The notes below the pieces were generated by a model that did not search any database, had not been told where the DNA came from, and saw nothing but the letters and a program-made list of their open reading frames with translations. A DNA stretch of 64,000 nt from Apodemus sylvaticus (Eukaryota; Chordata; Mammalia; Rodentia; Muridae). The stretch spans positions 10,673,347 to 10,737,346 of the forward strand of contig NC_067492.1 of the NCBI RefSeq assembly GCF_947179515.1. The letters run 5' to 3'. Below, in pieces: positions 32,905 to 43,805 of this stretch. The number at the start of each line of letters is the position of its first letter. The stretch's first letter is position 1. The translations under genes were made by a program, and so were the position numbers.

Positions 32905-33337
32905 TAGTAGCTATTCCTGGAAGTCAACTTGACTATATCAGGAATGAACTCTAACCTGGATCTTGACTTGGAGATATTGAGGCATAGTGGCTATGAATCC
33001 CAGAAGATTAAGACAGGGAGATCTCTGAGTTCAGAGTCATCTGGGACAAAGCAAGTCCCAGATCCAGGCATGGTGGCACACACCTTTAATCTGGGCCATA
33101 CCTTCTGCTGGAGACAGACAGAAGGACATTGGAAGAAGGAAGATTCACTCTCTCTTCTCCACCTGCTTGCTTTGTGGGACTGAGCAACTGCTAGATCCTT
33201 GGACTTCCATTCATAGCTGCTGCTGACCATTGTTGGGGAGTTGGACTACAGACTGTAAGTCATCAACAAATTCCCTTACTATATAGAGACTACCCGTAAG
33301 TTCTGTGACTCTAGAGATCCCTGACTAATACTACATC
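32905..33337 (+). mobile_element. Rodent ERVL-type solo LTR
   Basis: Begins near AAGTCAACTTGACTATATCA; the middle carries GGCATGGTGGCACACACCTT, GGACATTGGAAGAAGGAAGA, CTTGGACTTCCATTCATAGC; the end is TTGGACTACAGACTGTAAGT, TTCTGTGACTCTAGAGATCC, CTGACTAATAC. The B1-like GGTGGCACACACC stretch is part of, or an insertion into, the LTR. Confidence 0.8.
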
Positions 33338-33700
33338 TATGCAAGGTTCTTGCATATAGGCTATACGTATTGGCCTGGAGGGTGGGTCCCTGGTACCCGA
33401 GTTAAGTGTCTCTGGGAACTCTGATGCATGATCACAGGCGAAACCCTAGCTTCCCTTTGGGGTATCTAGAAAGAACACAGTTTATGCCCTGCTACTATTT
33501 AGATAGATCTTGCAATGAGACCATCCCCAATGCTTCATATGTGGAGTGTAATTCTCATTACAAGGCACTAAGAATGTAGAAATCATCTGACTATGGCATT
33601 GGGGGAGGTGCCTTTCATGTGTAATTAAAATTAGACCAGGTCTTAAGAGTAGAATCCCCCCATACTAAATCACCAGTACCAGTATTAGAAGATGTTGAGG
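33338..33700. other. Unique non-coding sequence
   Basis: Nothing recognised. Confidence 0.45.
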
Positions 33701-33704
33701 AGAC

Positions 33705-34000
33705 TGCACAGCCAGAAGTCAGTAAAGTGCTTGATTTGAGAACATGAGGACCCACACTTGATCCATACAACCTGTATATAGTTTCAAAATGGTGGTACAC
33801 TCTTGTAATCCCGGTTCTGGGAAACAGAGACAAGCAGATCCCTGGGGCTCACTGGCCAGCCAGCCTGGATGAGTTCCAGACCAATGAAAGACCCTGTCTA
33901 TAAAACACAAAGTAGATGACATCTTGTGGGACAAGCCACATACACATGTATGTGCCCCCGACCCATGTACAAATGTATAGCTACAGATGCAAGGATATGG
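33705..34000 (+). mobile_element. RSINE1/B4 SINE
   Basis: ID-like head (GTCAGTAAAGTGCTTGATTT, GAACATGAGGACCCACACTT), B1-like middle (GTGGTACACTCTTGTAATCC), CCTGGGGCTCACTGGCCAGC and AATGAAAGACCCTGTCTATA, then a degenerate ACATGTATG tail. Near full length. Confidence 0.9.
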
Positions 34001-34064
34001 ATACACAGATACACAGAAATAAAGAGGTAGAAAGACTAGACAGACAGACATATGTTGGGAGACC

Positions 34065-34345
34065 CTTCTATTAAGGTTGCATTCTATGGTGTCTGGATAC
34101 CTCCCAGGCTCAGTGCAAAGTGGAAGACTCTCTTTCTCAGTGGGACATCTTCTCAACTGCTAATCCATGTAAGAGGGCTCAGTTCACTGTGGGCCGTGCC
34201 ATCCCTAGGCAGGGAGGATTGGGAGAGAGATGGTAGAGGTAGAGGTAAAGGTAGGGGTAGGGGTAGAAGTAGAGGAGGTAGAGGTAGAGGTGGTAGAGGT
34301 AGAGGTAGAGATGTAGAGTAGCTGAATTGGTTTCTATTCCTTGTT
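34065..34345 (+). mobile_element. LTR fragment with internal GGTAGA repeat
   Basis: TCTTCTCAACTGCTAATCCA, GGCTCAGTTCACTGTGGGCC and CCATCCCTAGGCAGGGAGGA match the LTR at 32.1 kb almost word for word (there CTGGTAATCCATG, TCAGTTCACTGTGGGTGG, CCATCCCCAGGCAGGG). It resumes with TAGCTGAATTGG after a hexanucleotide array. The remainder of the LTR is not recognisable. Confidence 0.75.
34229..34317. repeat. GGTAGA/GGTAGG hexanucleotide microsatellite
   Basis: About fifteen GGTAGA-type units with GGTAGG and GGTAAA variants, inserted at the same LTR position as the tetranucleotide array at 32.2 kb. Confidence 0.95.
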
Positions 34346-34829
34346 GAACCTGGAGTTCAGGCACTTACTTGAATGAGCAATCTCAGTACCAGGAACTACT
34401 GTTTTATAACGTATTTATCAGATAAAATCTCTCTGCCTGACCTTACCTGGAGAGCATGACCCCTACTTCTAACCCTGGAAAGTCAAATAGTCCATGGCCA
34501 AATGACAGGTTCGACTTCCTTCCTCCCAATCAGAAATTGCCTGGCAAGCACCTAGAATTACTGTTCATGTAAATGAAGCATCTCCAGCTTCTCTGCCACA
34601 GCCAATAAAGTGCACCCACCCTGAAACCACCTACCCATTCCCCAAGGTTCATATAGCCATTGGTCACCACCAAAATGAGAGCAAGCTCTTTCACTGAATA
34701 CTATCTAAAAGAACTGTAACACTGAAATCCTCAGCGATCACCCCCCCACTCCTCTGCCCCCATCTTCTACCTCACACACACACACTCACAGCTGCCTAGA
34801 CACCCCGAGGGAGGGAGGAGGAAGCAGAC

Positions 34830-35010
34830 CACATACATCCATGCTGCCTATCTTACCCATGACTTCTTCAGGAGGCTGCTAACAAAGTTACTAGCAGATG
34901 TCACCTCTCCATCCTCCACACCTATTACCATGAGCTAAATAAACCTCTTTTCTTTATAAAGCAGCCCGAGTCTGCTCGTCGTTATGGTAATGATAAGAGA
35001 CTGACATTGG
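34830..35010 (+). mobile_element. MaLR-type LTR 3' end
   Basis: CCATGAGCTAAATAAACCTCTTTTC and TTTATAAAGCAGCC resemble the 3' end of MaLR LTRs, with a poly(A) signal AATAAA at 34938-34943. The 5' part is not identified, so limits are approximate. Confidence 0.5.
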
Positions 35011-35289
35011 TCTCAAAAGCCATTAAAGGAGTGGGGATTAGCCACTCGACAAGGATTGCTGTGTAGGTGTGACAGTAGTCAGGCCTGTCCAGATATATAG
35101 GGCTTGTTGTTAACTGACCTCTGTCCATCCCAAGCTGCTCTGCTTTCTAGGATTCATAGAAAATAATTGCTAAAAAGAGATACATCTATGGTACAATAGC
35201 AGTTTAAAACAACACATATACTGATCATCAGAATAATTGGTCACTACTGTCTTTGATTTCCAATAGAAATATTATGCCAGTGGTCTAAG

Positions 35290-35870
35290 ACATCCTCACC
35301 TCTCCTTCAGACTGCCTCCCCTCTTAGTGGGTCTCTTTGCTCCCACTTTCTATCCTCCATTCTGCTTCCAGAAACTATTCCCTACAGTGAAGCCTGGGTA
35401 ATCACTGGCACATATACACGGCCTGGGGAGAGCTCCCAGGGTTCAGTCTTTGCAGGCTGTGCCCAAATCCCAATTTCTCAAAGTGACTCCAAGGCAGGTC
35501 ACCTCCAAGACCTTCCAGGTCATCCGGTCAGGTTCTCCCTGGTTCACAAGTCCCCTAGGGTCTGCTCCTCGGTAGCACTTCACCCTTCCCACCTTGGGCC
35601 CTTGAACGCACATGGTGGTTCAACTGAGGTGACATGGGCCCGGTCTTCCCATGGATGTCCCGATCCTTCTACTCCCCCTCAGATATCAAGAACCTCAGCT
35701 GGCATTAGCTCCTTCCAACTCTTTAGGGTGGAACCATTTCTCCTTCTTTCTGGGCACCGTGGCCTTGTCAGGTGCCGACTTTGTCATATTCCCTAAGTTT
35801 CTTGTTATTCAGTTGCTTGTATGCCTATTCCCCCACTAGACAATCAGTAGGATTGTTGGCTAGTTGCAGT
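35290..35870 (+). mobile_element. L2 LINE fragment, diverged
   Basis: A C/T-rich body (CAGACTGCCTCCCCTCTTAG, TATCCTCCATTCTGCTTCCA) is followed by GTTGCTTGTATGCCTATTCC, CCCCACTAGACAATCAGTAG, matching the L2 3' pattern '...CCCCACTAGACTGTAAGC'. Weak but ordered. Confidence 0.5.
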
Positions 35871-37730
35871 TGCAGTCACATATACCCAGTCCTGATTAGA
35901 CTGTGCCATAAAGTGGACTTTCTATTTTTACCTGATGAGTAAATTATAAAACAGTAGCTCCCGGCTCTGAGATTTGCTCATTGAGTAAGCGCCCGAACTC
36001 CAGGTTCAACAAGAAATAGAAACCCATTCGAATCTGAATCTCCAGTAGGCATTTCTGCGGAGTCGGGAGGTACTGATGTGTGTCCCATAAAATTTACTGG
36101 AGGCCACTGTTTGGGATGAGATGCCTGTACTAGGTCCAGTAGGGCAGAGAAAGACAGAATGAGATCACCTAGAGTCAGGTCCATATAATCAGAGTGAGTT
36201 AAAATGGGTCGGGTTTCTGAAAAACAGCATATGCACTGCAACCAGTTTGGGATGGCTCAGTGCATCTGAGCCGATGGGCAAAAGATGTCCTTCTGATTTG
36301 TTCCTTAAGGTGAATTACTTTGAAACAACGCATTCTTTTAGTCCTCACTCCTCCTTGGCCCAGGGTCCAGGTACAGCCAGCCTCTTTAGTCGGCTCAGCA
36401 GAGCACCCTTCTAGTTCGTAGACAGGAAGTGAACTGAGTCCCGAATCACCAAAATCAGCTAGTCAGATCATTAAACTCGATTTGCTGATTTTTTTCCCCC
36501 TGATGCAAGGCGGCATCAGCACTGAGGCCCGTTTAAAGGCAGCTATTTTCTCCTGGGGACTTTGCTGTTCAGACCGAAGCAACGCTGTTCTGGGTCTAGT
36601 TTCTGTGGGTGAGCTCCCATGCTCTGTTTTCATCTCCAAGAAGCTAACCCAGCAGTGAGCTTGGGCTGACACGTTTGATAAAAACAGGGCCTCAATAAAA
36701 AGCAAACATGAGCACATAGCTGGCAGCACATAGCTGTCACCTGGACAACAGCTATGAGGACAAAGCAGTCAATTGTTAACCAATGACAATTACAGTGCCA
36801 CTTCAAATGTATTCTCTACTATGTAGATCCTACAATTGTGATCTATACCTTCTGCATTTTCACGTTATTTTTAAAAGTTACTGCTTAAATTCTTATCTTG
36901 ATACAATCATTTTGACCTCTTACCATGCACACGGTGACGGAGGCCAGTTCCAGCTAATCACAGCTGGCACCTCTGTCTGGCCTTCTGCATGCTCGTCCCT
37001 TAGTGGAAACACTCTGGACCACCCTGTGTCGTTTGTCCTTTGTCCAACTTACCTTGCCAACGTCTCTGGGGAAGGGCTGTCTCTGATTCTCTGGGATCAA
37101 GATGGGGGACACCACAATGGACCTCTTTTGTCTTGGGACAGGAGATGTCCTTGCAAATTTAAAAATATCCTAAAAGAGACAACAATATGACCTGATTAAA
37201 ATCTCTCACAGATGGGAAAGAAAGTATCAGCCTGCCCTGGGATCTTACGCTTCACTCAGAAGGATGCAGCGTGTCTGGACACAGCCAACTTTATCCGATC
37301 AAATCTCTTCAGAGTGACCAAGTGCTTGGTTACAATCACACAAGAGTAATGTTGCAGTTCACAATGGCGACCATTAAACCAGTTAATTCCAATTTCTGAA
37401 TTATCTACTTAAAGCATCACACTGGATGAACACACCCTTTATGCTGCACAGAGTAGTCTTAATCTGCCAAACAGGTAGATGTCACCTGGTCAGCAAGCAA
37501 AGGGATTTTCCAGAGAGCATGGCTGTCTTCACGGCCAGCTAGAGGAGCAGGGATGATGGACAGTGAGTGACAGGACCACACATGACCGTCTTCCAGGTGT
37601 CATGGAGATGCGGGTGATGTTTTCCCAGGGGACAAGTGCTAGGATCAGGAGTGCCTCTGGAGTGCATCCCCAAGAAGTGACCACACTTCACTCATTGCGT
37701 ACACACTACCAAGAGGCCCGCATCTAGACA
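35871..37730. other. Unique non-coding sequence
   Basis: About 1.9 kb without recognisable repeats. The 135-codon plus frame at 36783-37190 shows no homology I recognise, no Kozak context worth noting and no partner signals, so it is not called. Confidence 0.5.
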
Positions 37731-37734
37731 ATTA

Positions 37735-37900
37735 TCTTAATTAAATCTTTGAGAATTTCATACAATGTGTTTTGATCATCTTCTCCCCAGCTCTTCCCCC
37801 TTACTCCTCCCAGATTCGCCTTTAATGCCTTGACATCCAATGTCATGTCTTCTTTTGTTTTGTAAATAAATTAAATAACCCATTGACTCCAATTTGAAGG
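37735..37900 (-). mobile_element. Lx-type LINE-1 3' end, antisense
   Basis: The plus strand shows TTTGAGAATTTCATACAATG, GTTTTGATCATCTTCTCCCC, CATGTCTTCTTTTG and AAATAACCCATTGACTCCAA, which is the inverted Lx 3' UTR seen in sense at 13.6 and 24.2 kb. Only about 165 bases remain. Confidence 0.75.
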
Positions 37901-38320
37901 CCTATACCTTTTAAATTAAAGAACTGTATTCAACAAAGGAAACGATATCATTATTTTATGTCAAGTGCTAATGTCACATTATCTACAAAGAAGGAAACAG
38001 AAAGATAAACACACTGGAGACCCATAACATTGTTAAACCCAAACTAGACACTACTGCCTACAGAGAGGTAAGAAAGGGGAGCAGGGATGTGGAAGGGGGT
38101 TAGTACAACCCTGATCTAATTAGAGGGCTGGGGGAAAAGAATTGGAAGTAGAGTATCCCTTTTAGTATGCAAATCAAGCTCATCAAATACCACATGCTAA
38201 TTAAAATTACCTTCTGTATCATCAGAAGCAAGCACCTCATACTTCATGTCATAGTGAGTTCCCATCAAAACAATATGGTAAATAATAATTTTATGACATA
38301 ACTAGCCCTTGGTTCATAAC
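37901..38320. promoter_or_regulatory. Repeat-free block with octamer and homeodomain motifs
   Basis: ATGCAAAT (38167-38174, POU octamer) lies 23 bases before TAATTAA (38198-38204, homeodomain core), with CATGCTAATTAAAATTACC around it. Absence of repeats and motif density suggest a conserved enhancer. Inference only. Confidence 0.35.
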
Positions 38321-38325
38321 TATGT

Positions 38326-38336
38326 ATGTGTGTGTG

Positions 38337-38378
<42 letters not shown>

Positions 38379-38440
38379 TGTGTATGAGTGTGTGTGAGTG
38401 ATTGTGAGTGTGTGTGTGTGTGTGTGTGTGTATCTGTATT
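38326..38440. repeat. TG microsatellite
   Basis: Long TG tract with TATG and GAGTG interruptions. Confidence 0.97.
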
Positions 38441-38539
38441 TTATGGTCTTTTAAGAGAAAACATACATAGCAAAGTTAAACAAGAAACAAAACCAGTTAA
38501 AGCTTTTGAAAACCTCCACAAACACTCACAGTCTTGATT

Positions 38540-38925
38540 TTTCTTGGAATATCGACTAACAGTCTTGTGGAGAGCCATTGGGCAATATTTGTTTATCAAG
38601 AGCCTTGCAAATACCCACAGCCCTTACTTCTGTATTTCCACTCTAGGAATAAAGCCAGGGGCTGAGCTCAAAGGAAGATAAAGAAGACATGGAACAATAC
38701 TTATTGTGTATATGTGTGATGTGTGTATGTGTGTACATGTGTGTATGTGTGAGGCAGGACACACAAAATGTAAATATGAAAACAGCCCCCATATTCAGTA
38801 GCAAGGATACGATTAAACATGAACCTAGTGTGGAAAGACCACACCAGGGACCCCTCACAAAATGCTAGAATAGCAACATAGCAAATGTGTATCGGCAAAC
38901 ATGGAGACACGTGTGTCAGCCCTCA
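38540..38925 (+). mobile_element. L1M-type LINE-1 fragment
   Basis: Landmarks: TATTTCCACTCTAGGAATAA, AACAGCCCCCATATTCAGTA, CTAGTGTGGAAAGACC, matching the order of old L1M 3' sequence ('TTCCACTCCTAGGAATTTA ... ATGTCCATCAATA'). Interrupted by a TG-rich run at 38703-38752. Diverged. Confidence 0.5.
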
Positions 38926-39488
38926 CACCTAAAGAAATCCTTCCAGGAAATCCTTATCTCTCTTTAGCCAATGAAGAAAGTTTGCACAGACTATGTAAGA
39001 ACTACCCCCAGTTAAATTTGTGTAATTAGCAGAGATAACACATATTGCAAAGTATATTTCTAAGCAACATCCTCTTGGGTCAGTTCTAGATTGTAGGAAC
39101 TGTTATAGAAGAATATACAAAGAACCTCAGCTAAAGAGTAAACTCTGTAAACCGTGGCCAGTTTACCAAAATGGTATTTCTGAGCTGAGAAAATGAAGCC
39201 ACAATCAGATCACTTCACAGACCAGAATAATTGTTGCAAGCCTATCAGTTTTTTTCCTTGCCCTGTTTATTTTTCAAGAGAAGATGTGAGTGTTATTTTG
39301 CGGGACATAATCAGTTCTGCAAAACGGAAAGCACTCTGGAATTGGACTGAACGACATCGTGAATGTGTTTCACATCACTGCCTTGTGTGCCTAAAGCTGC
39401 AAGGCCAAGGCTGTGTGCAACTAGGTCCCGTGGAAGAGCAGGGTGTGCTCGGGACCTCAGAGCCATTTCTCAAGCCCTGCTTACCAAA
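38926..39488. other. Unique non-coding sequence
   Basis: No gene recognised. The 99-codon frame at 39193-39492 runs up to the edge of the next SINE and lacks homology. Confidence 0.45.
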
Positions 39489-39489
39489 G

Positions 39490-39770
39490 TGATTCAGTTG
39501 GAAAAGCATTTCCCTTTGGAGTACAGAAAGACATCAGAACTCATGTTCAAATCCTGGACTGAGGGGTGTGTGTGCTTGGAATCCCATCACTGGGGACAGG
39601 AGACAGGGGGATCACTGAGACTGGCTGAATGGGAGATCCTGCTTTAGAGGAGCTGGATGGTGTTTGTGAAGAGTACACTCAGTGTTTGTTCTCTGGTCTC
39701 CAAGTGTGAACACATGCACAATGTGCACTTACACACTCGCAAACATGCACATACATGTGCATAAAATGAT
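39490..39770 (+). mobile_element. RSINE1/B4 SINE
   Basis: Order: GATTCAGTTGGAAAAGCATT, CTCATGTTCAAATCC, GTGCTTGGAATCCCATCACT, GGGACAGGAGACAGGGGGAT, then TTCTCTGGTCTCCAAGTG and an ACATGCACA-rich tail. Near full length. Confidence 0.85.
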
Positions 39771-39830
39771 AGGTGGTTTCTAGGAAAACAATACTCTCCA
39801 CATGTAGGCAAAGCCAGAACACTGAATTCT

Positions 39831-39832
39831 CA

Positions 39833-39878
<46 letters not shown>

Positions 39879-39916
39879 TTCTCTCTCCCTCCCTCCCTCC
39901 TTCCATCCCTCCCTCC
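39831..39916. repeat. CT then CCCT microsatellite
   Basis: About 20 CT units followed by CCCT/CCTT units. Confidence 0.97.
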
Positions 39917-39944
39917 CCTTCACTTCTCCTATACCCCTGCGGGG

Positions 39945-40245
39945 TATGTGTGTATGTATGTGTTTGTGTGATGTGTGTGCCTGTGTGTGCAAGTGTGTAT
40001 GTGTTTGATGTGTGTATGTGTGTGATGTGTATATGTGTGATATGTGTATGTGTCTGATGTGTATATGTGTATGTGTGTGCATGTGTATGTGTGATATGTG
40101 TATGTGTCTGATATGTATATGTGTATGTGTCTGATGTGTATATGTGTATGTGTGTGTATGTGTATGTGTGATATGTGTATGTGTCTGATGTGTATATGTG
40201 TATGTGCGTGTATGTGTATGTGTGTGATGTGTGTGTGTGTTTATG
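39945..40245. repeat. TG/TATG/TGATG compound microsatellite
   Basis: About 300 bases of GTGTATGTG and GTCTGATGTGTATATGTGTA units; a higher-order unit of about 35-50 bases containing GTCTGAT repeats at roughly 40051, 40107, 40131, 40185. The 216-codon minus frame is an artefact of this array plus the CT tract. Confidence 0.96.
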
Positions 40246-41009
40246 AACAACAGTGAAAAGCACAAAGAGGAAAAAACCAATCAACCAAGAACTCAGCCAA
40301 CTGAACCAAACAATGCACAACAACCCCAACCCAAGTCAAATGGAAAGAAACAAACAAGGAAGAAGAAAACCAGGAGACAATGGAAGGGAGGATGGATTCT
40401 CTTATACAAAACAGAGGCATAGCATCTCCAAAGACTCTGCTGCTTTATTGAGGCACAGAAAAAGAACGGAACGTAGGGAAAGTATGCGATACATGCAAAT
40501 CTCATTTACAGTTAAGAAAACCAACAACTTCAAGAGTTGCCCGTGAGTGAATGGGTACGATGGACGGCGCTGGGTGAAGATTTAAGGCGCCATGCATATG
40601 TAAGGGCTTGGTGATTCAGAGCTGTAATACAGTCACAGAGGCCTCCGTTCATTACGGCAGCGTGTGTGTAAATGTGTCCAACGCAATGAAAAAGCACCCT
40701 GTGTCCTCAGCAACAAACTTTGCATTGTTTGTGATAAAGGGCTCACTTGTGTCTGCAAGCCTGCTGAGGGCGACGCTGTTGTTCTGGGCGCCCCTGAGCC
40801 CTGGGCCTGCTCCCGATGTCCCTCTCTTCCCAGTACTGCAGCCATTAAAGATGCAGTTCCAGTCCACCTCCCACCTTCCCCAGCTCCCTAGATGTAGGGT
40901 GACAGACTCAGTAGTGTCCGCCTAGATGTAAAACGCCAGAGCAAAGAATCAGGGAACCCTGGATCTTGGGAAAGAGTCTCTGAGGCAGAGTGCAGGAGGA
41001 GTTGTGCCA

Positions 41010-41021
41010 TGCGCATGCGCG
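41010..41021. promoter_or_regulatory. NRF1 consensus site
   Basis: TGCGCATGCGCG fits the NRF1 pattern YGCGCAYGCGCR exactly and is nearly palindromic. It contains three CpGs. NRF1 sites normally lie in CpG-island promoters, and no island or gene is apparent here. Confidence 0.5.
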
Positions 41022-42092
41022 CTGACTCCGAGGGCGTCTTAAAGACACCAGGAGAGAGCAACTGGACAGGGTACCCTTCCTCCCTCCATTTCTAAACACC
41101 TTGGCCCTTATTTCATATTTCTAGGCTCATTCCTCTGCCCCTGCCTTTGCCATTTATGTGTCTGTTGGCAAATATCCCCGGTGCTTGTGCTGGAAAAGCC
41201 TCTGATGGGATCTGTGCTGAGGGAAGATACCTCTATCTCCCCGTTTGTCTGGGAAATCATTTTGTGTCAAGAGGACAGAATTTTCTTTAAAGGTGGGGTA
41301 GGAAGATGATGGCTGGCGGGTGTGCAGCCAGGCAACCATTGGAAACTATGGCATGCACGGTTTTCAAGGGCTGTCGGCAAGCAACAATAATATATGAGAA
41401 GCCACCATCCCTCGGAGCCTCCAAGTGCGTGCACTTTCTAGAAATGATAGCCGCCGACGTCAGAAACAGCACTTCGATGGGCAAAACCACTAATCAGAAA
41501 CTTTGGTAATACAATGGTCAATCTGAAACTGGGGGAGGGGCTAGACAGAGATGGGATTGTGCAGGAGGATGATGGGCAAAGTATATCATACGCTCATTTG
41601 ACAGCATCCTTAATGAAACCTATTTCTACATACAATCAATAGGTCACAATTTAAGCAAGAGAAAGTAAAACTCTCCTGTGATTTAGACAGGTCTTGCTGA
41701 AATCACTTAAATATCTGTTTAGTGATCCCTCAGAAGTGACAGTCGCAGCCAACTGGGCATGTGAGATGTTGCTATGGGTTATATCATTGGAGGATGACAG
41801 ACATAGTAGCTAGGAGACCCCAATGAAATCCCTTTCCTGAGAAACCTGGTCTAGAAAAAGCACTTACTGGCCTCCACATTGGCTCCTTTAGTCTTGTCCA
41901 AGCATTCTTAGAGCATTACTTGGTAAATTAACCAGTTATCTGTTTAGATTATCTCAATTATAGAAGAAAATATTTTACTTCAATTTCCTGTGTCCCTTTC
42001 TTTTTAATGTAATGAAAAAACGTGCTACAATATTGAAAAAAAAATAAAAACATACATAAGCAGTCTTACATGCGCGGCTGAAATTTTCCCCA

Positions 42093-42109
42093 GGCACCCA
42101 ATGTGGGGC
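42093..42109 (+). other. Primer-binding-site-like relic (weak)
   Basis: GGCACCCAATGTGGGGC equals a tRNA-Lys-type retroviral primer-binding site if two CpGs have decayed by deamination. An A-rich AATAAAAAC lies about 60 bases upstream, but I cannot identify LTR ends or internal sequence, so chance is possible. Confidence 0.2.
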
Positions 42110-43424
42110 ACCGAGGAGGGACATTCTCAGGGTCCCAGGTCATTTGGCTTTGGGATGTATGCTTAGGATGGGAAGGAAGTTTCTACAGACAAAATAGCCA
42201 ATGGTGCAAAGAAGGTTACAGGTTCTCCATGGGTGTTTAGGGTTTGAAAGGTGACTTTAGAACTCTCTGCTCAGAAATATCATTTAAGAACGCCACCTGT
42301 CCCCCCTTTAACATTGTAGAAGCATCTGTATGATCGAAGATGAAATCCCCAGCACAGCTGAGGCAGGGAAGGGATGGAGGGGTGTGGTTCTTGATGCCAC
42401 TGCTGACCTCAGCAGGTGCTGCCCCTCCTGGACCCCGCCCTCTTCTGCAGGACCAACTCCGTCTAACCTCCTGCTCTGCACTCTTGTCTCCAATCTCAGC
42501 TCAAGATTGTTTTTCCAGAAAAAGGGATGCAAGGGAGGAGCCTGGTTTCAGGCCTGGGGCTGCACAGAAGGTAGAGGCCGAAGGTAAACATAGGTCAGCA
42601 CTGGTGGGAACAGGAAGCAGAGAGAGTTGGTGTCTGAGAAGCCCAGGTCTGTCCGACACACCAGACAGTTCCATCCTCACTAGGGACAGCCTTCACAAGG
42701 CTGGAATCTGACCTTGACCTGGCTGCCTGTTGGTTCTGGGGTTCGGGGTGTGAACCCTGAAGTTCCCCCACTTAAAGTTTCTGTTCCCAAACTCGCTGTG
42801 CCAAGCCCAGCACCATGTTCTATACGAAGGTCTTAAAAATTAAAATGCAAGAACTGCAGAGGGAGGCCCAGGACATTTTCTCTAAAGTTTCCACTTCCTT
42901 ACACCGGTGTTGCCAGTTAAAATATAATCCAGAGGCTTTAGCTTCGGATAAAAATTTGCCAAACAACACATTCAAGACACAATTGCCTCTGAAATATTTC
43001 ATGAGGCAGGAAAATAACAACCCAATCAGGCTCTACTCGTTCCACTGGAGGTGAAAAATGTTTTAGGCGTATTTAGATTCTTTAGTTAGAAGTCCGTTCA
43101 ACCACGTGCCACGGTGATGGGGACATAATAGAAAGAATTTTCCTCAATCTACTCTGGCATTGATGAAATATTCATGCTAAAGAGCTACTTCTGAGCACCT
43201 GGAGGGATCTGGCAGCGTTTTACAAATGGGTTTGTTTTCCTAATACACACACACAGCCTCTTGCTTCCACGGCTGAATTAATCTGAGTCCGTGTTCTAGG
43301 TGCAAGAACTGCTCCAGCAATGATGTTTTTTGCATCTGGAAGAGTTCAAACTGGATAAATAGCCTTTAAGAAAGCCCCTCTCATAAAGACCCCTCTCTCT
43401 TGATTTCTAAAGCTATGGCAAATA

Positions 43425-43805
43425 TGCTGACCAAACACTGTATAGGGAGACAGGGATTTATTTGGCTTATGGATGCAGGTTCCAGTCCACCATTGGAGGG
43501 AGGTGGAGCAGGAACTAAAGTGGCTGGTCATGTCACATCCAGAGTGAAGAGCAGAGAGGAATGAATATATTCCTGACACATGCTCCCTGGTTACTCACGC
43601 CCAGTTGGCTTCTATCACTCTTGGGGAGCGCGGGACTCAGCCCGTGAACCGGTGCTACCCATCTTCAGGGTGGGTCTTCCATGTCAATCACCAACCAAGA
43701 CAATCCTCCTCAGACATGCCCACAGACCCACTGATCTGGACAATTTCCCTGTTGAGAGTCCTTTCTCGGGTGATTCCACATTGCGACAAGTTGACATTTA
43801 AGATT
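43425..43805 (-). mobile_element. Rodent ERVL/MaLR-type LTR, antisense
   Basis: Plus-strand landmarks are the inverse of the 32.0 and 60.0 kb LTR: GGGATTTATTTGGCTTATGG, CATCTTCAGGGTGGGTCTTC, CAATCACCAACCAAGACAAT, then GTGATTCCACATTGCGACAA and GTTGACATTTAAG at the end. Diverged but ordered. Confidence 0.75.

Larger units (their letters stand above)
40246..43420. other. Unique non-coding sequence with scattered CpGs
   Basis: About 3.2 kb with no recognised SINE or LTR, except possible fragments. CpG dinucleotides are more frequent than elsewhere around 40560-40800 and 41000-41500 but do not form an island. Contains an NRF1-type site at 41010 and a retroviral primer-site-like word at 42093. Frames up to 123 codons (42340-42711) overlap others and are unsupported. 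An A-rich run lies at 42028-42052. Confidence 0.5.

Noticed and set aside
39679..40329. 216-codon minus-strand open frame
   Set aside because: Its residues are almost all His/Thr/Tyr/Ile and Arg/Glu from translated TG and CT microsatellites.
40560..41500. CpG island promoter
   Set aside because: CpGs are scattered and too sparse by eye to meet island criteria, despite the NRF1-like site.
42300..42720. Coding exon with donor AAG|GTAAAC
   Set aside because: No acceptor, two overlapping frames in different phases, and no recognisable protein similarity.
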